Shown: positions 1-6,173, numbered from the stretch's first letter. The stretch is DNA of 7,444 nt from Prevotellaceae bacterium UBA1720 (GCA_002317475.1 DCIS01000177.1:39228-46671); one strand, 5' to 3'. The notes: generated by a model not told the origin, from the sequence alone. Numbers and translations: made by a program.

Positions 1-1701
1 CTCATCCCCATAGTCATATTCCTCGAAATCGTCATTTTTCTCCACACGCTTGTTGCTACGACGCCAGTTGTCCTCGTTGGCTCGCTGTCCCCATCTGCGC
101 TGGAATTCCTGCTTGCCGTTCTGTACCGTCAAGGGATTGTAGAAATACCATGCACCCTTTTGCTGGTTCATGCCCATGTTGGTCTGAGGTTGACGATTGG
201 CTGCATTGGCATTCTGCTGGTTTGCACCAGCTACACCTGGTGCACCTGGTGTCTGACCCATTGCCGCAGCCTTCTTGGCCTCCTCTTTCTCCTTCTTTTT
301 CAGTTCCTCGATGACACGGTCTATGGCCTTAAATAGTTCAGCTTCAGGAAGTTTTGCCAGTACTTGCAGAGAGTCTTGCAACTTCACATCTGATAGGGGA
401 GGAGCCACCTCGTCCAGAATCTTGCTTCTGCGTTCTGTCTCTTTGTATTCCTCATGTTCCTTGTCCAAAATGCCAATACATTGCTGGTAGCATCGTTGAG
501 CGTCAATGTAGTTCTCACGATCCCAGTACAACCGTCCCAGGCGCAGTAGCAGCATGGCCTTGGCCGGACCACTCTTTGTACTCTTGTCGATACCTTTTTC
601 CCATGCAGCGATGCAACGAGTGGTGTCATCTGTGCTCATGTAGATGTTGCCAATGGCATAGTAAACGCGGTCTAGGTAGTCTTTATTGCGTTCACTACGT
701 GCCATGCGATTCAACTTCTTGATCATCTTCTTGCTCTGTCCCTCGGACATCACCTCGGTCTGCATGATACGGGCATTGAACTCCATCTCGTAGGGAGGGT
801 TGCTCCGAGTTACCTTACCCAGGTATTTGTATGCCATCTTGCTATCTCCCAATTCGTTGTAGAGCTGTCCCAAGAGGTAGTTCAGACGGGCACGTTGCAA
901 CTTGCCTCGTGTATGCTTAATGGTCTCTTTCAGGTATGGGATGGCTTCTTCGTATCGTTCTGCCAGAATCAGGAACCCTGCCATGGTATTGTCCTTCTCA
1001 CGTTGTGACTGCACGGTCATAGTGTCGCGACGCATCTTGTTCAGCAGGTCCTCGGCATCGTAAGGCCATTCCAGTGCCACATAGCATCGTGCCAGCCAAG
1101 CCTTGGCTACACTGGACACCTCTGGTTGGGTGCTGTACATCTGTATGATATAGTTGAAGGTGCTGGCAGCCTCAATGAACTCACCCTGATTGAACTGCGC
1201 CTTACCCATCATAAGCCAGGCTTTCTTCAAGGCAGGGTTAAACTCTTTGCGATTGCGAAACTCCCTCTCTTTGGCCGACAGTTTGCCACCACTCATTGCG
1301 GGTTTCTTCTTGATGGTGTGCAACTTAATGGCCTTCTCTGCCTTCTCGATGGCTGTCTCATAGTTGGAGTTGCCCAAACCTGCTGTGGCCTTCTTTGTAC
1401 TGATGTATATGGGCAATAAATTGGAGTAGTCATCCTGGTGTCCACGCAATTGTGCATCCAGTCCTTCCTGAAAGGCTATCTGACCGTTACTCAGCGTGTT
1501 GTACTTGGCCATAAAACTATGCCAGGCACGTGTACCTGAGGTGTTGTTCTTCGTCGAGCAGGCGGTTATCAGGCACATGGCAAGGCATAGCAAGAACACC
1601 AATCCTCCCCTGAGGATGGTACGCTCAAAAGCTGTCTTGATGCCACGACCAAGGTTCTTCGTCAAACATGACTTATATGTGATGTCTACCTTTTTCTTCA
1701 C
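1..1701 (-). CDS. porW: PorW/SprE-like TPR lipoprotein, type IX secretion (partial, C-terminus outside window)
   Basis: The frame is open for 567 codons from a GTG at 1701 to the left edge, with no stop. A hydrophobic stretch ending in the lipobox LITAC (Cys48 from this start) marks it as a lipoprotein. Residues about 168-420 hold several degenerate TPR-like helical pairs, such as AQFNQGEFIEAASTFNYI and LNYLLGQLYNELGDSKMAYK. Residues about 440-480 are a charged helix rich in Lys, Glu and Ala, followed by a Gln/Asn/Ala/Gly linker. Then comes the segment WYFYNPLTVQNGKQEF, ending in EDNWRRSNK, which I recall from Bacteroidales PorW/SprE proteins. Family knowledge: PorW/SprE is a lipoprotein needed for type IX secretion and, in Flavobacterium, gliding. 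The start is uncertain: there is no ATG before the signal peptide, and in-frame GTG 1701, TTG 1665 and GTG 1599 are all possible. The first gives MKKK but a long leader of 47 residues. The gene follows the small membrane-protein gene by 24 nt and is probably cotranscribed with it and aroA. Confidence 0.82.
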   Translation of the reverse strand, partial: MKKKVDITYKSCLTKNLGRGIKTAFERTILRGGLVFLLCLAMCLITACSTKNNTSGTRAWHSFMAKYNTLSNGQIAFQEGLDAQLRGHQDDYSNLLPIYISTKKATAGLGNSNYETAIEKAEKAIKLHTIKKKPAMSGGKLSAKEREFRNRKEFNPALKKAWLMMGKAQFNQGEFIEAASTFNYIIQMYSTQPEVSSVAKAWLARCYVALEWPYDAEDLLNKMRRDTMTVQSQREKDNTMAGFLILAERYEEAIPYLKETIKHTRGKLQRARLNYLLGQLYNELGDSKMAYKYLGKVTRSNPPYEMEFNARIMQTEVMSEGQSKKMIKKLNRMARSERNKDYLDRVYYAIGNIYMSTDDTTRCIAAWEKGIDKSTKSGPAKAMLLLRLGRLYWDRENYIDAQRCYQQCIGILDKEHEEYKETERRSKILDEVAPPLSDVKLQDSLQVLAKLPEAELFKAIDRVIEELKKKEKEEAKKAAAMGQTPGAPGVAGANQQNANAANRQPQTNMGMNQQKGAWYFYNPLTVQNGKQEFQRRWGQRANEDNWRRSNKRVEKNDDFEEYDYGDE

Positions 1702-1725
1702 GCCTACGCACGCAATGTAACAATC

Positions 1726-2181
1726 TTATAACTGAATACTGCTTGTTTTATTGTCTTTGGCAGCACGATTTTCTCCTACAATCAGGAAAACTTCGTCCTT
1801 CACCTCATCGGGAAGGTTTACATAGCGTAATTGAAGACTGCGTACCCATCCTGCCACTTCGTCGTTGCGCATGGTGTACAGGATGTCGCGGAATTCCTCG
1901 CATTCCTCCTCTGTGTATTCGTTGCTTTCCTTACCTCTGAAGCGGTCTAGTTCCTCGTCATTGTAGTATTCCACTTCCTTGCTGATAGCAGCCAGCAGAC
2001 TGTCCTTCTCGCACGTCTCATGCTGGCCACAACACTCCATGTCATAAGGGTTAACAGACGGCAACTCTGTAATCTCCCCTGCCTCCAGTTGTTTCTGCAA
2101 CTTTTTGTTACGTATCCACCCTGCAAGTGCGGCAATAAGTCCTAATGCCAGAAGTGATATGATGACAATGTAGATTAACAT
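1726..2181 (-). CDS. Small membrane-anchored conserved protein, function unknown
   Basis: This is a 151-residue protein whose function I cannot name. Residues 2-23 form one strongly hydrophobic helix, followed by basic residues (RNKKLQK), so the protein is probably anchored in the inner membrane with an acidic soluble domain. That domain begins with a cluster CCxxHxxC (Cys50, Cys51, His54, Cys57), which could bind a metal, and continues with EKDSLLAAISKEVEYYNDEE and a C-terminal block VRSLQLRYVNLPDEVKDEVF. I recall similar proteins beside aroA and the TPR gene in other Bacteroidales, where they are labelled hypothetical; this recollection needs a search. The ATG at 2181 starts the hydrophobic helix directly and fits. 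The aroA stop is now 170 nt upstream because of an inserted element; without it the gap would be 2 nt, so translation was probably coupled to aroA. A role linked to the secretion lipoprotein downstream is possible but unproven. Confidence 0.85.
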   Translation of the reverse strand: MLIYIVIISLLALGLIAALAGWIRNKKLQKQLEAGEITELPSVNPYDMECCGQHETCEKDSLLAAISKEVEYYNDEELDRFRGKESNEYTEEECEEFRDILYTMRNDEVAGWVRSLQLRYVNLPDEVKDEVFLIVGENRAAKDNKTSSIQL

Positions 2182-2196
2182 ACCTATTTTATTTCA

Positions 2197-2387
2197 GGTG
2201 GGTTCTATAAATTGGCTTTGTTGGATTTTGGAATTATTTTCGAGGACAAGGTGTTAGCAAGCGAAGGCGCGATGCGGGCATCGCAACTGAGTGCGCTGAC
2301 AGATTGAACCGAAAAGAAACCAAAAGATGACAAAACGATAGCCCATAATTATTAACATTCTAGCGGTGGGAATTTATAGAACCCACC
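2197..2387. mobile_element. MITE-like element with 17-bp TIRs and TTCA target duplication
   Basis: GGTGGGTTCTATAAATT at 2197-2213 and its exact reverse complement at 2371-2387 bound 191 bp with no coding capacity. The 4-bp direct repeat TTCA lies immediately outside each end (2193-2196 and 2388-2391), as expected of a target-site duplication. Deleting the element and one TTCA gives a minus-strand junction GTAGTTGAAATAAAATAGGT followed by ATG. In the aroA frame this reads V-V-E-I-K-stop and leaves 2 nt before the next start. That neat empty site strongly supports a real insertion. The interior carries a GATGCGGGCATC hairpin, and the right end has an extra GGTGGG (2365-2370) that can pair with CCCACC at 2382-2387. 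It is presumably mobilised in trans by a transposase with matching ends, which I could not identify. P. gingivalis MITEs are a precedent in this order. Confidence 0.85.
2263..2290 (-). repeat. Hairpin core shared with the element at 4707-4894 (copy A)
   Basis: Read on the minus strand, these 28 nt are TCAGT, three variable bases, GATGCCCGCATC, three further bases, and CCTTC. The copy at 4798-4825 on the plus strand matches at 23 of 28 positions. Here the stem can reach 7 bp (GCGATGC with GCATCGC, 2269-2284) if the loop is 2 nt, or 6 bp with a 4-nt loop. Confidence 0.75.
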
Positions 2388-3632
2388 TTCAACTACTTGG
2401 AATTCTTTCCAAAACGTAGGATAAGACTTGCTTACCACCTGAGGATTATTAATGAGGATATGCCCATATTTCTGTGCGCAAGGGGCAAAGCACATGGCCA
2501 TACGGTGATCTTCGTAGGTATCAATGGCGGGTTCAACCTCGGGCTCGCAACGCTCTCCGTCCCAGAACAGGATGCTGTCTTCTGCCTCGCCAATAACGTA
2601 TCCCAGTTTCTTTAGTTCGGTTCGTAGGGCCAGAATGCGGTCTGTTTCCTTGATTTTCAGGCTCTGCAGACCTGTGATTCGGAAGGGAACGTCCAGCATG
2701 CAACATGTCACTACGACGGTCTGGGCCAAATCTGGCTGTCGAAGCATGTCGATATTTAGATGATTCGTACAACTACCTGTACGCGAGAGTCTTACTCCTC
2801 CATTATCGGGTAGGAAGGTTGTGGCTACGCCCAATTGTTCGAAGATATCCTTTACGGCCTGATCGCCTTGCCAACTCTGCTCAAAGAGTCCCGGTAACAC
2901 CACCTCGCTTCCCTCCGTTAGTGCCACCATCTCATACCAGTAGCTTGAGGCACTCCAATCATTTTCTATATAATAAGGTATGGGCTTGTAAGGTGTTGGA
3001 AGCACAGATATCTCGCACTCGCTACTCCATGAGGCCTCTGCACCAAATTCGCGCATGATGCCCAGCGTCATGTCAATATAGGGACGACTTACAATCTCAC
3101 CCGTGAGGGTCAAGTGCAGACCTTTCTGTAGTTTTGGTCCTATCATCAGCAAGGCGCTGACATACTGACTGCTCACGTTGCCAGGCAAACTGATTTCGCC
3201 ACCCTCAAGGGGTCTGCCTGTGATACGAAGGGGTGGAAAGCCCTCCTCGTCCACATATCTGATATCTGCTCCCAAGGACCGTAATGCATCCACAAGTACG
3301 CTGATGGGACGATGGCGCATACGTTCCGTACCTGTTATGACGCGTTCACCTTCAGTTACGCTCAAGAATGCCGTCAGGAATCGCATGGCCGTTCCTGCAG
3401 CCATGATATCTATGACAAGTTCCTCCTTTCCGCCTTCAGCTTTCTGTTTTCCGTTCTCCATTTCCAGTCCTCTTACCATTACGAAGGTGTCATCGCAGTC
3501 AGAGAGATTCTCTGGGGTCACCCCCTTGCCACTCAAAGCGTTGATGATGAGGGCTCGGTTGCTGATGCTCTTGCTGGCAGGCAAACAAACCTTTTTGGCG
3601 GAAAATTCTTCTTTGTAGACTCTATATTGCAT
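2352..3632 (-). CDS. aroA: 3-phosphoshikimate 1-carboxyvinyltransferase (EPSP synthase)
   Basis: AroA transfers the enolpyruvyl group of PEP to shikimate 3-phosphate in the cytoplasm, the sixth step of the shikimate pathway. The 426-residue protein has the expected motifs: LPASKSISNRAL (Lys21, Ser22, Arg26), AAGTAMR (78-84), ERMRHRPI (103-110, Arg106), SSQ (154-156), RQPDLAQT (Asp301), KIKETDR (Glu329, Arg332), YEDHRMAM (His376, Arg377) and VVSKSYP (Lys402). All catalytic and binding positions I can match to E. coli AroA are kept, so it should be active. Two oddities are seen. A polar insertion around residues 58-70 (MENGKQKAEGGKE) precedes the AAGTAMR strand. The last 11 residues (GGFYKFPPLEC) and the stop are encoded by the inserted MITE; the older end was probably ...FQVVEIK. 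The start is an ATG about 26 nt downstream of a predicted transcription start. The gene leads the unit that continues to the small membrane protein and the PorW-like lipoprotein. Confidence 0.97.
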   Translation of the reverse strand: MQYRVYKEEFSAKKVCLPASKSISNRALIINALSGKGVTPENLSDCDDTFVMVRGLEMENGKQKAEGGKEELVIDIMAAGTAMRFLTAFLSVTEGERVITGTERMRHRPISVLVDALRSLGADIRYVDEEGFPPLRITGRPLEGGEISLPGNVSSQYVSALLMIGPKLQKGLHLTLTGEIVSRPYIDMTLGIMREFGAEASWSSECEISVLPTPYKPIPYYIENDWSASSYWYEMVALTEGSEVVLPGLFEQSWQGDQAVKDIFEQLGVATTFLPDNGGVRLSRTGSCTNHLNIDMLRQPDLAQTVVVTCCMLDVPFRITGLQSLKIKETDRILALRTELKKLGYVIGEAEDSILFWDGERCEPEVEPAIDTYEDHRMAMCFAPCAQKYGHILINNPQVVSKSYPTFWKEFQVVEGGFYKFPPLEC

Positions 3633-3663
3633 GTCGTTCTTGCCTTTTTTTATTTATTTTTTG

Positions 3664-3695
3664 CAAAAGTACGAAAAATATTTGGTCGTTCCAAA
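3664..3695 (-). promoter_or_regulatory. Predicted aroA promoter (TTTG, 20-nt spacer, TACTTTTG)
   Basis: On the minus strand TTTG (3695-3692) and TACTTTTG (3671-3664) are 20 nt apart, matching the Bacteroidetes TTTG / TAnnTTTG consensus. Transcription would start near 3657-3660, giving an AT-rich leader of about 25-28 nt before the aroA ATG. The site overlaps the oppositely directed tRNA promoter. Confidence 0.75.
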
Positions 3696-3712
3696 AAAAA
3701 CATCTACCTTTG
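3681..3712 (+). promoter_or_regulatory. Predicted tRNA-Pro promoter (TTTG, 20-nt spacer, TACCTTTG)
   Basis: TTTG at 3681-3684 and TACCTTTG at 3705-3712 are 20 nt apart and match the Bacteroidetes consensus exactly. The start would lie near 3717-3720, about 45 nt before the mature tRNA 5' end. Its -33 box lies inside the spacer of the aroA promoter. Confidence 0.75.
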
Positions 3713-3762
3713 CACTCGCAAAAACAAAGGGACGGCAATGTTCTGATGTTTTGAGCAAGGAA

Positions 3763-3836
3763 CGGGCAGTAGCTCAGCCCGGTAGAGTCCACGTCTGGGG
3801 GGCGTGTTGTCGCAAGTTCGAATCTTGTCTGCCCGA
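3763..3836 (+). tRNA. tRNA-Pro (anticodon GGG)
   Basis: A full cloverleaf can be drawn. The acceptor stem is CGGGCAG with CTGCCCG (3763-3769 / 3829-3835), with discriminator A3836. The D-arm is GCTC/GAGT with an AGCCCGGTA loop. The anticodon stem CACGT/GCGTG encloses the loop CTGGGGG with anticodon GGG at 3797-3799. The T-arm is GCAAG/CTTGT with loop TTCGAAT. The C1-G72 pair at the acceptor end is typical of tRNA-Pro. The 3' CCA is not encoded (the next bases are CCG), as is common in Bacteroidetes, so a CCA-adding enzyme is needed. It has its own promoter and terminator and is a single-gene unit. Confidence 0.95.
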
Positions 3837-3847
3837 CCGTTCTGAAG

Positions 3848-3884
3848 GTGCTAATCTCACACGAGATTGGCACTTTTCTTTTTA
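3848..3884 (+). terminator. Intrinsic terminator of the tRNA gene
   Basis: An 11-bp stem, GTGCTAATCTC with GAGATTGGCAC (one T-G wobble), has an ACAC loop and is followed by TTTTCTTTTT. It begins 12 nt after the tRNA. There is no T-tract on the minus-strand side, so it probably does not serve the convergent glycosyltransferase operon. Confidence 0.9.
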
Positions 3885-3902
3885 TCATGATTGTTTCTCC
3901 TT

Positions 3903-4688
3903 CTACCTTTTGACGATGCCTCTCACCACAAACCATAGGTGAGCAAGGACGGCAGATAATGTGCCGTAATGATGGGACATAATCCGGAAACGCTCAAGGA
4001 GTGACCTGCGATGATTCTTGGTGGTGAGTCCCTCGCTGAGGTAATCGGTGAGAATGAGGTGTGTGTTGACGATACGATGACGACGACGCTCTGCATGCTT
4101 GATGAGACGAATACACCAATCGTAGTCGGCAGAGAAACAATAGTCGAGATTATAAGGGAAAAGTCGAGCTATGTCCGTACGTACATAAAAAGATTGATGG
4201 CAGATGAGCATGCCCATCAGAAAGCTTTGTGAGGTGAGGTGCTCGGGTGTCTGCAGACGTCGATGGCGAAGGAAACGTCCCTCGTTGTCTACCAGGTCTG
4301 TCTCGCCATAAATGATGGCGGGGTTCAGTCCACGATGTTCCCAGTCCAGACTTTCCACCAGTTGTTCTATCGTGTTAGCACTATGCAGTTTGTCTCCAGC
4401 GTTCAGGAACACGATGTAAGCGCCTTCTGCCAGGTTGATAGCCTTGTTCATGGCATCATAAAGGCCATGATCCTTCTCGCAGACAATGCGGATGTTGTGC
4501 TGAGGCATAGTGTTGCGTTCTACATAGCGACGCACATGAGAGAGCGTGCTGTCCGATGAACAACCATCTACGATAAGGTGCTCAATACGAGGATATTGCT
4601 GTTGTTCAACGCTTTGCAGCGTGCGATCCAATACCTGCTCGGCATTGTATGTCACGGTGGCTATGGTAATGAGGGGGAGAGTCTTCAA
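3903..4688 (-). CDS. GT2-family glycosyltransferase (WfgS/AmsE-like)
   Basis: This 261-residue GT-A fold enzyme probably moves a sugar from a nucleotide-sugar donor to a lipid-linked glycan at the cytoplasmic membrane. The N-terminus LPLITIATVTYNAEQVLDRTL is the classical first strand and helix of GT2 enzymes. DGCSSDST (41-48) is the nucleotide-binding loop, EKDHGLYDAMNKAI (71-84) is typical of the subfamily, and FLNAGD (94-99) stands at the DxD site. ICHQSFYVR and FSADYDWCIRL (about 185-195) form the acceptor and catalytic region. No membrane helix is obvious. The exact sugar cannot be read from the sequence. The start is a TTG at 4688; only ATT 4691 is an in-frame alternative before an upstream stop at 4698-4700, and the N-terminal motif leaves no room for a later start. 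The gene is the last of three glycosyltransferases and is separated from the GT4 gene by an inverted-repeat element. Confidence 0.92.
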   Translation of the reverse strand: MKTLPLITIATVTYNAEQVLDRTLQSVEQQQYPRIEHLIVDGCSSDSTLSHVRRYVERNTMPQHNIRIVCEKDHGLYDAMNKAINLAEGAYIVFLNAGDKLHSANTIEQLVESLDWEHRGLNPAIIYGETDLVDNEGRFLRHRRLQTPEHLTSQSFLMGMLICHQSFYVRTDIARLFPYNLDYCFSADYDWCIRLIKHAERRRHRIVNTHLILTDYLSEGLTTKNHRRSLLERFRIMSHHYGTLSAVLAHLWFVVRGIVKR

Positions 4689-4706
4689 AATTGAGAATTA
4701 AAAATG

Positions 4707-4894
4707 TAAGTAAGTGATCAAATTTATTTATACAATGTTTAGCAAGTGACTTTCTGTAATATCTGCACTCTCTTTTGAACATCTTTCTCCTTGATTTTCA
4801 GTCATGATGCCCGCATCACTCCTTCAAATACAAGAAGAAATCCGAATCAAAATAGAGCACATCTATTATAAAAATAATTTTGATCACTTACTTA
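4707..4894. mobile_element. Second inverted-repeat element, MITE-like (no clear target duplication)
   Basis: TAAGTAAGTGATCAAA at 4707-4722 is the exact reverse complement of 4879-4894. Pairing continues inward to about 4737/4864 with three mismatches and a final G-T, giving arms of about 31 nt around a 126-nt centre. The 188-bp size and lack of a credible gene fit a MITE. Flanks show no convincing target duplication, so the ends may be placed slightly wrong or the insertion may be old. The centre carries a GATGCCCGCATC hairpin shared with the element at 2197-2387. Each arm contains an outward-reading TAnnTTTG box. The element fills most of the 228-nt gap between two glycosyltransferase genes, which would otherwise be about 40 nt. 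Alternatives are a large structured intercistronic RNA or a degenerate repeat. Confidence 0.6.
4798..4825 (+). repeat. Hairpin core shared with the MITE at 2197-2387 (copy B)
   Basis: This is the same 28-nt layout as 2263-2290 in the opposite orientation: TCAGT, three bases, GATGCCCGCATC, three bases, CCTTC. The stem is TGATGC/GCATCA (4805-4810 / 4813-4818). One C-G pair next to the 12-mer in copy A is a T-A pair here, a compensating change. Confidence 0.7.
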
Positions 4895-4916
4895 GTTTGA
4901 GTTGATTATAATGGGT

Positions 4917-6173
4917 TTAACGTTCAATGTTCAACGTCCCCGACTCATACACCTTGATGTACTGTAGGGCAACGGTGTCTTCACGATAACGGTGAGCAGC
5001 CTTGGTGGCGGCTTCTGAGAGACGTGAGTGATGTTCGTCAGAGAGAACGTATCGGATTCCCAGGGCAAAGTCGTTGGCGTCCTTGTAGTGGGCAACGTAA
5101 CCGTCCTGCTGATGTGTGATCATCTCGGGAATACCACCCACGTGGAAACCTACGCAAGGTGTTCCACAACTCATAGCCTCGGCGATGACGTTGGGCAGAT
5201 TCTCATGTAGTGAAGGTGTAACGAAGGCATCAACAGCGTTGTAAAGAGTGGCCATGCGATGTTCGTCAGAGATGTAGGGGAGGGTATGAACGGGTAATGG
5301 GAAGAGGTTTGCCACTTCGTCGGTCTTGGTGCCTACCACAACGAGGTTGATGTCCTGAGAGGCAGTGTCCTTGGCTAGCAGATTGAGGGCCTCTATGAGG
5401 TAGTCAATGCCCTTGTTTTTGTCCGTAACCTTCAGAGAACCAAAGAGTATAAGCTTCTTTCCGGTAGGCAGACCGAATGTTTTTCGAGCCTCTGCCTGAG
5501 AGGTGGGGTGGAAGATATGGGTATGGATGGCATTGGGGATACTCAGGATGCGCTGTCCTTTCAGAAGGGCACTTTGGCGGGCCAGATTGGTGATCCACTC
5601 GCTGCACCCCACAAAGGTGACACGTCCATGTAGCATCATCTCATGTTTGCGTTCGAAAATGCGGTATGAGAGGTCCTTGGCTGAAGGGGCATGAAGCAGA
5701 AAGCAGTCGTGGCAATGTGTCTGAAAGTGCATGCAGTCAGCACTATGATGACAGATAGAGGTCATGGGCCACATGTCGTGCATGGTCCAGACGATACGTT
5801 TATTGCTGGCCAGGATACGTTGAATATCGTTGAGTGAGAGGAACCCCTGGTTTACCCAGTGAAGGTGAATGATATCGGCCTCCTTGAATTCGGGTAACTG
5901 CGTGATATCCATACCCGTGTTGGCAATGTCAACGGCCCAGAGATTCTTGCGGTTCAGTCGGTTGTGCATCCAGATTACGGCACGCTCCCAGGCAAATCGC
6001 CACTTCTCAAGGGGTGAACGAGGAATCCTGACCACCGTGATACGGTCTGTGGCCTTGTCGCGCACCAGCATCTTAGCCTTCACTCCACGGTCGTTGAGGG
6101 CCTCCGTCAGTCGGTTTGCAGCCATTGCTGCACCACCTGTCTGTTCGCTTGTGTTTACGATTAGTACTCGCAT
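4917..6173 (-). CDS. GT4-family glycosyltransferase (GT-B fold)
   Basis: This 418-residue retaining glycosyltransferase of the GT4 (glycosyl transferases group 1) type probably extends a lipid-linked surface glycan on the cytoplasmic face of the membrane. The N-terminal domain opens with MRVLIVNTSEQTGGAAMAAN, including the glycine loop, and has DIIHLHW (100-106) and WTMHDMWPMT (129-138). A Cys/His-rich segment follows (Cys141, Cys147, Cys154, Cys157, with several His), which I recall from the WcaC-like branch. The C-terminal domain has ILFGSLKVTDKNKGIDYLIEAL (about 242-263) and the donor-binding SLHENLPNVIAEAMSCGTP, with the E-x7-E pair Glu324/Glu332, then GGIPEMI. Both domains are complete. 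The ATG at 6173 directly precedes the first beta strand. It lies 54 nt downstream of the GNT-I-like gene and should share its transcript. Donor and acceptor cannot be told from sequence. Confidence 0.94.
   Translation of the reverse strand: MRVLIVNTSEQTGGAAMAANRLTEALNDRGVKAKMLVRDKATDRITVVRIPRSPLEKWRFAWERAVIWMHNRLNRKNLWAVDIANTGMDITQLPEFKEADIIHLHWVNQGFLSLNDIQRILASNKRIVWTMHDMWPMTSICHHSADCMHFQTHCHDCFLLHAPSAKDLSYRIFERKHEMMLHGRVTFVGCSEWITNLARQSALLKGQRILSIPNAIHTHIFHPTSQAEARKTFGLPTGKKLILFGSLKVTDKNKGIDYLIEALNLLAKDTASQDINLVVVGTKTDEVANLFPLPVHTLPYISDEHRMATLYNAVDAFVTPSLHENLPNVIAEAMSCGTPCVGFHVGGIPEMITHQQDGYVAHYKDANDFALGIRYVLSDEHHSRLSEAATKAAHRYREDTVALQYIKVYESGTLNIER

Noticed and set aside
165..285. Low-complexity Gln/Asn/Ala/Gly segment as a repeat array
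   Set aside because: There is no regular nucleotide period; it reads as a disordered linker in the lipoprotein between the charged helix and the C-terminal conserved segment.
354..722. 122-codon plus-strand open frame
   Set aside because: It lies antisense inside the continuous TPR lipoprotein frame, has a biased Cys/Ser/Pro composition and no motif, and no promoter precedes it.
2263..2290. Hairpin in the first element as a terminator for aroA
   Set aside because: The stem is GC-rich, but no T-tract follows it on either strand, so it does not look like an intrinsic terminator.
3178..3618. 146-codon plus-strand frame
   Set aside because: It is antisense to aroA, where the minus-strand product has all catalytic motifs.
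3763..3836. tRNA-Pro as an attachment site for an integrated island
   Set aside because: There is no repeat of the tRNA 3' end elsewhere in the window and no integrase; the terminator directly follows the tRNA.
3631..3942. 103-codon plus-strand frame, and its 104-codon minus-strand partner (3622-3936)
   Set aside because: Both run through the tRNA gene, its promoter and its terminator, so they are chance frames.
4728..4805. 25-codon minus-strand frame (MTENQGERCSKESADITE...) inside the second element
   Set aside because: It begins in the hairpin core and ends in the terminal repeat. It is short and better explained as translated repeat sequence; homologues would only show that the repeat is common.
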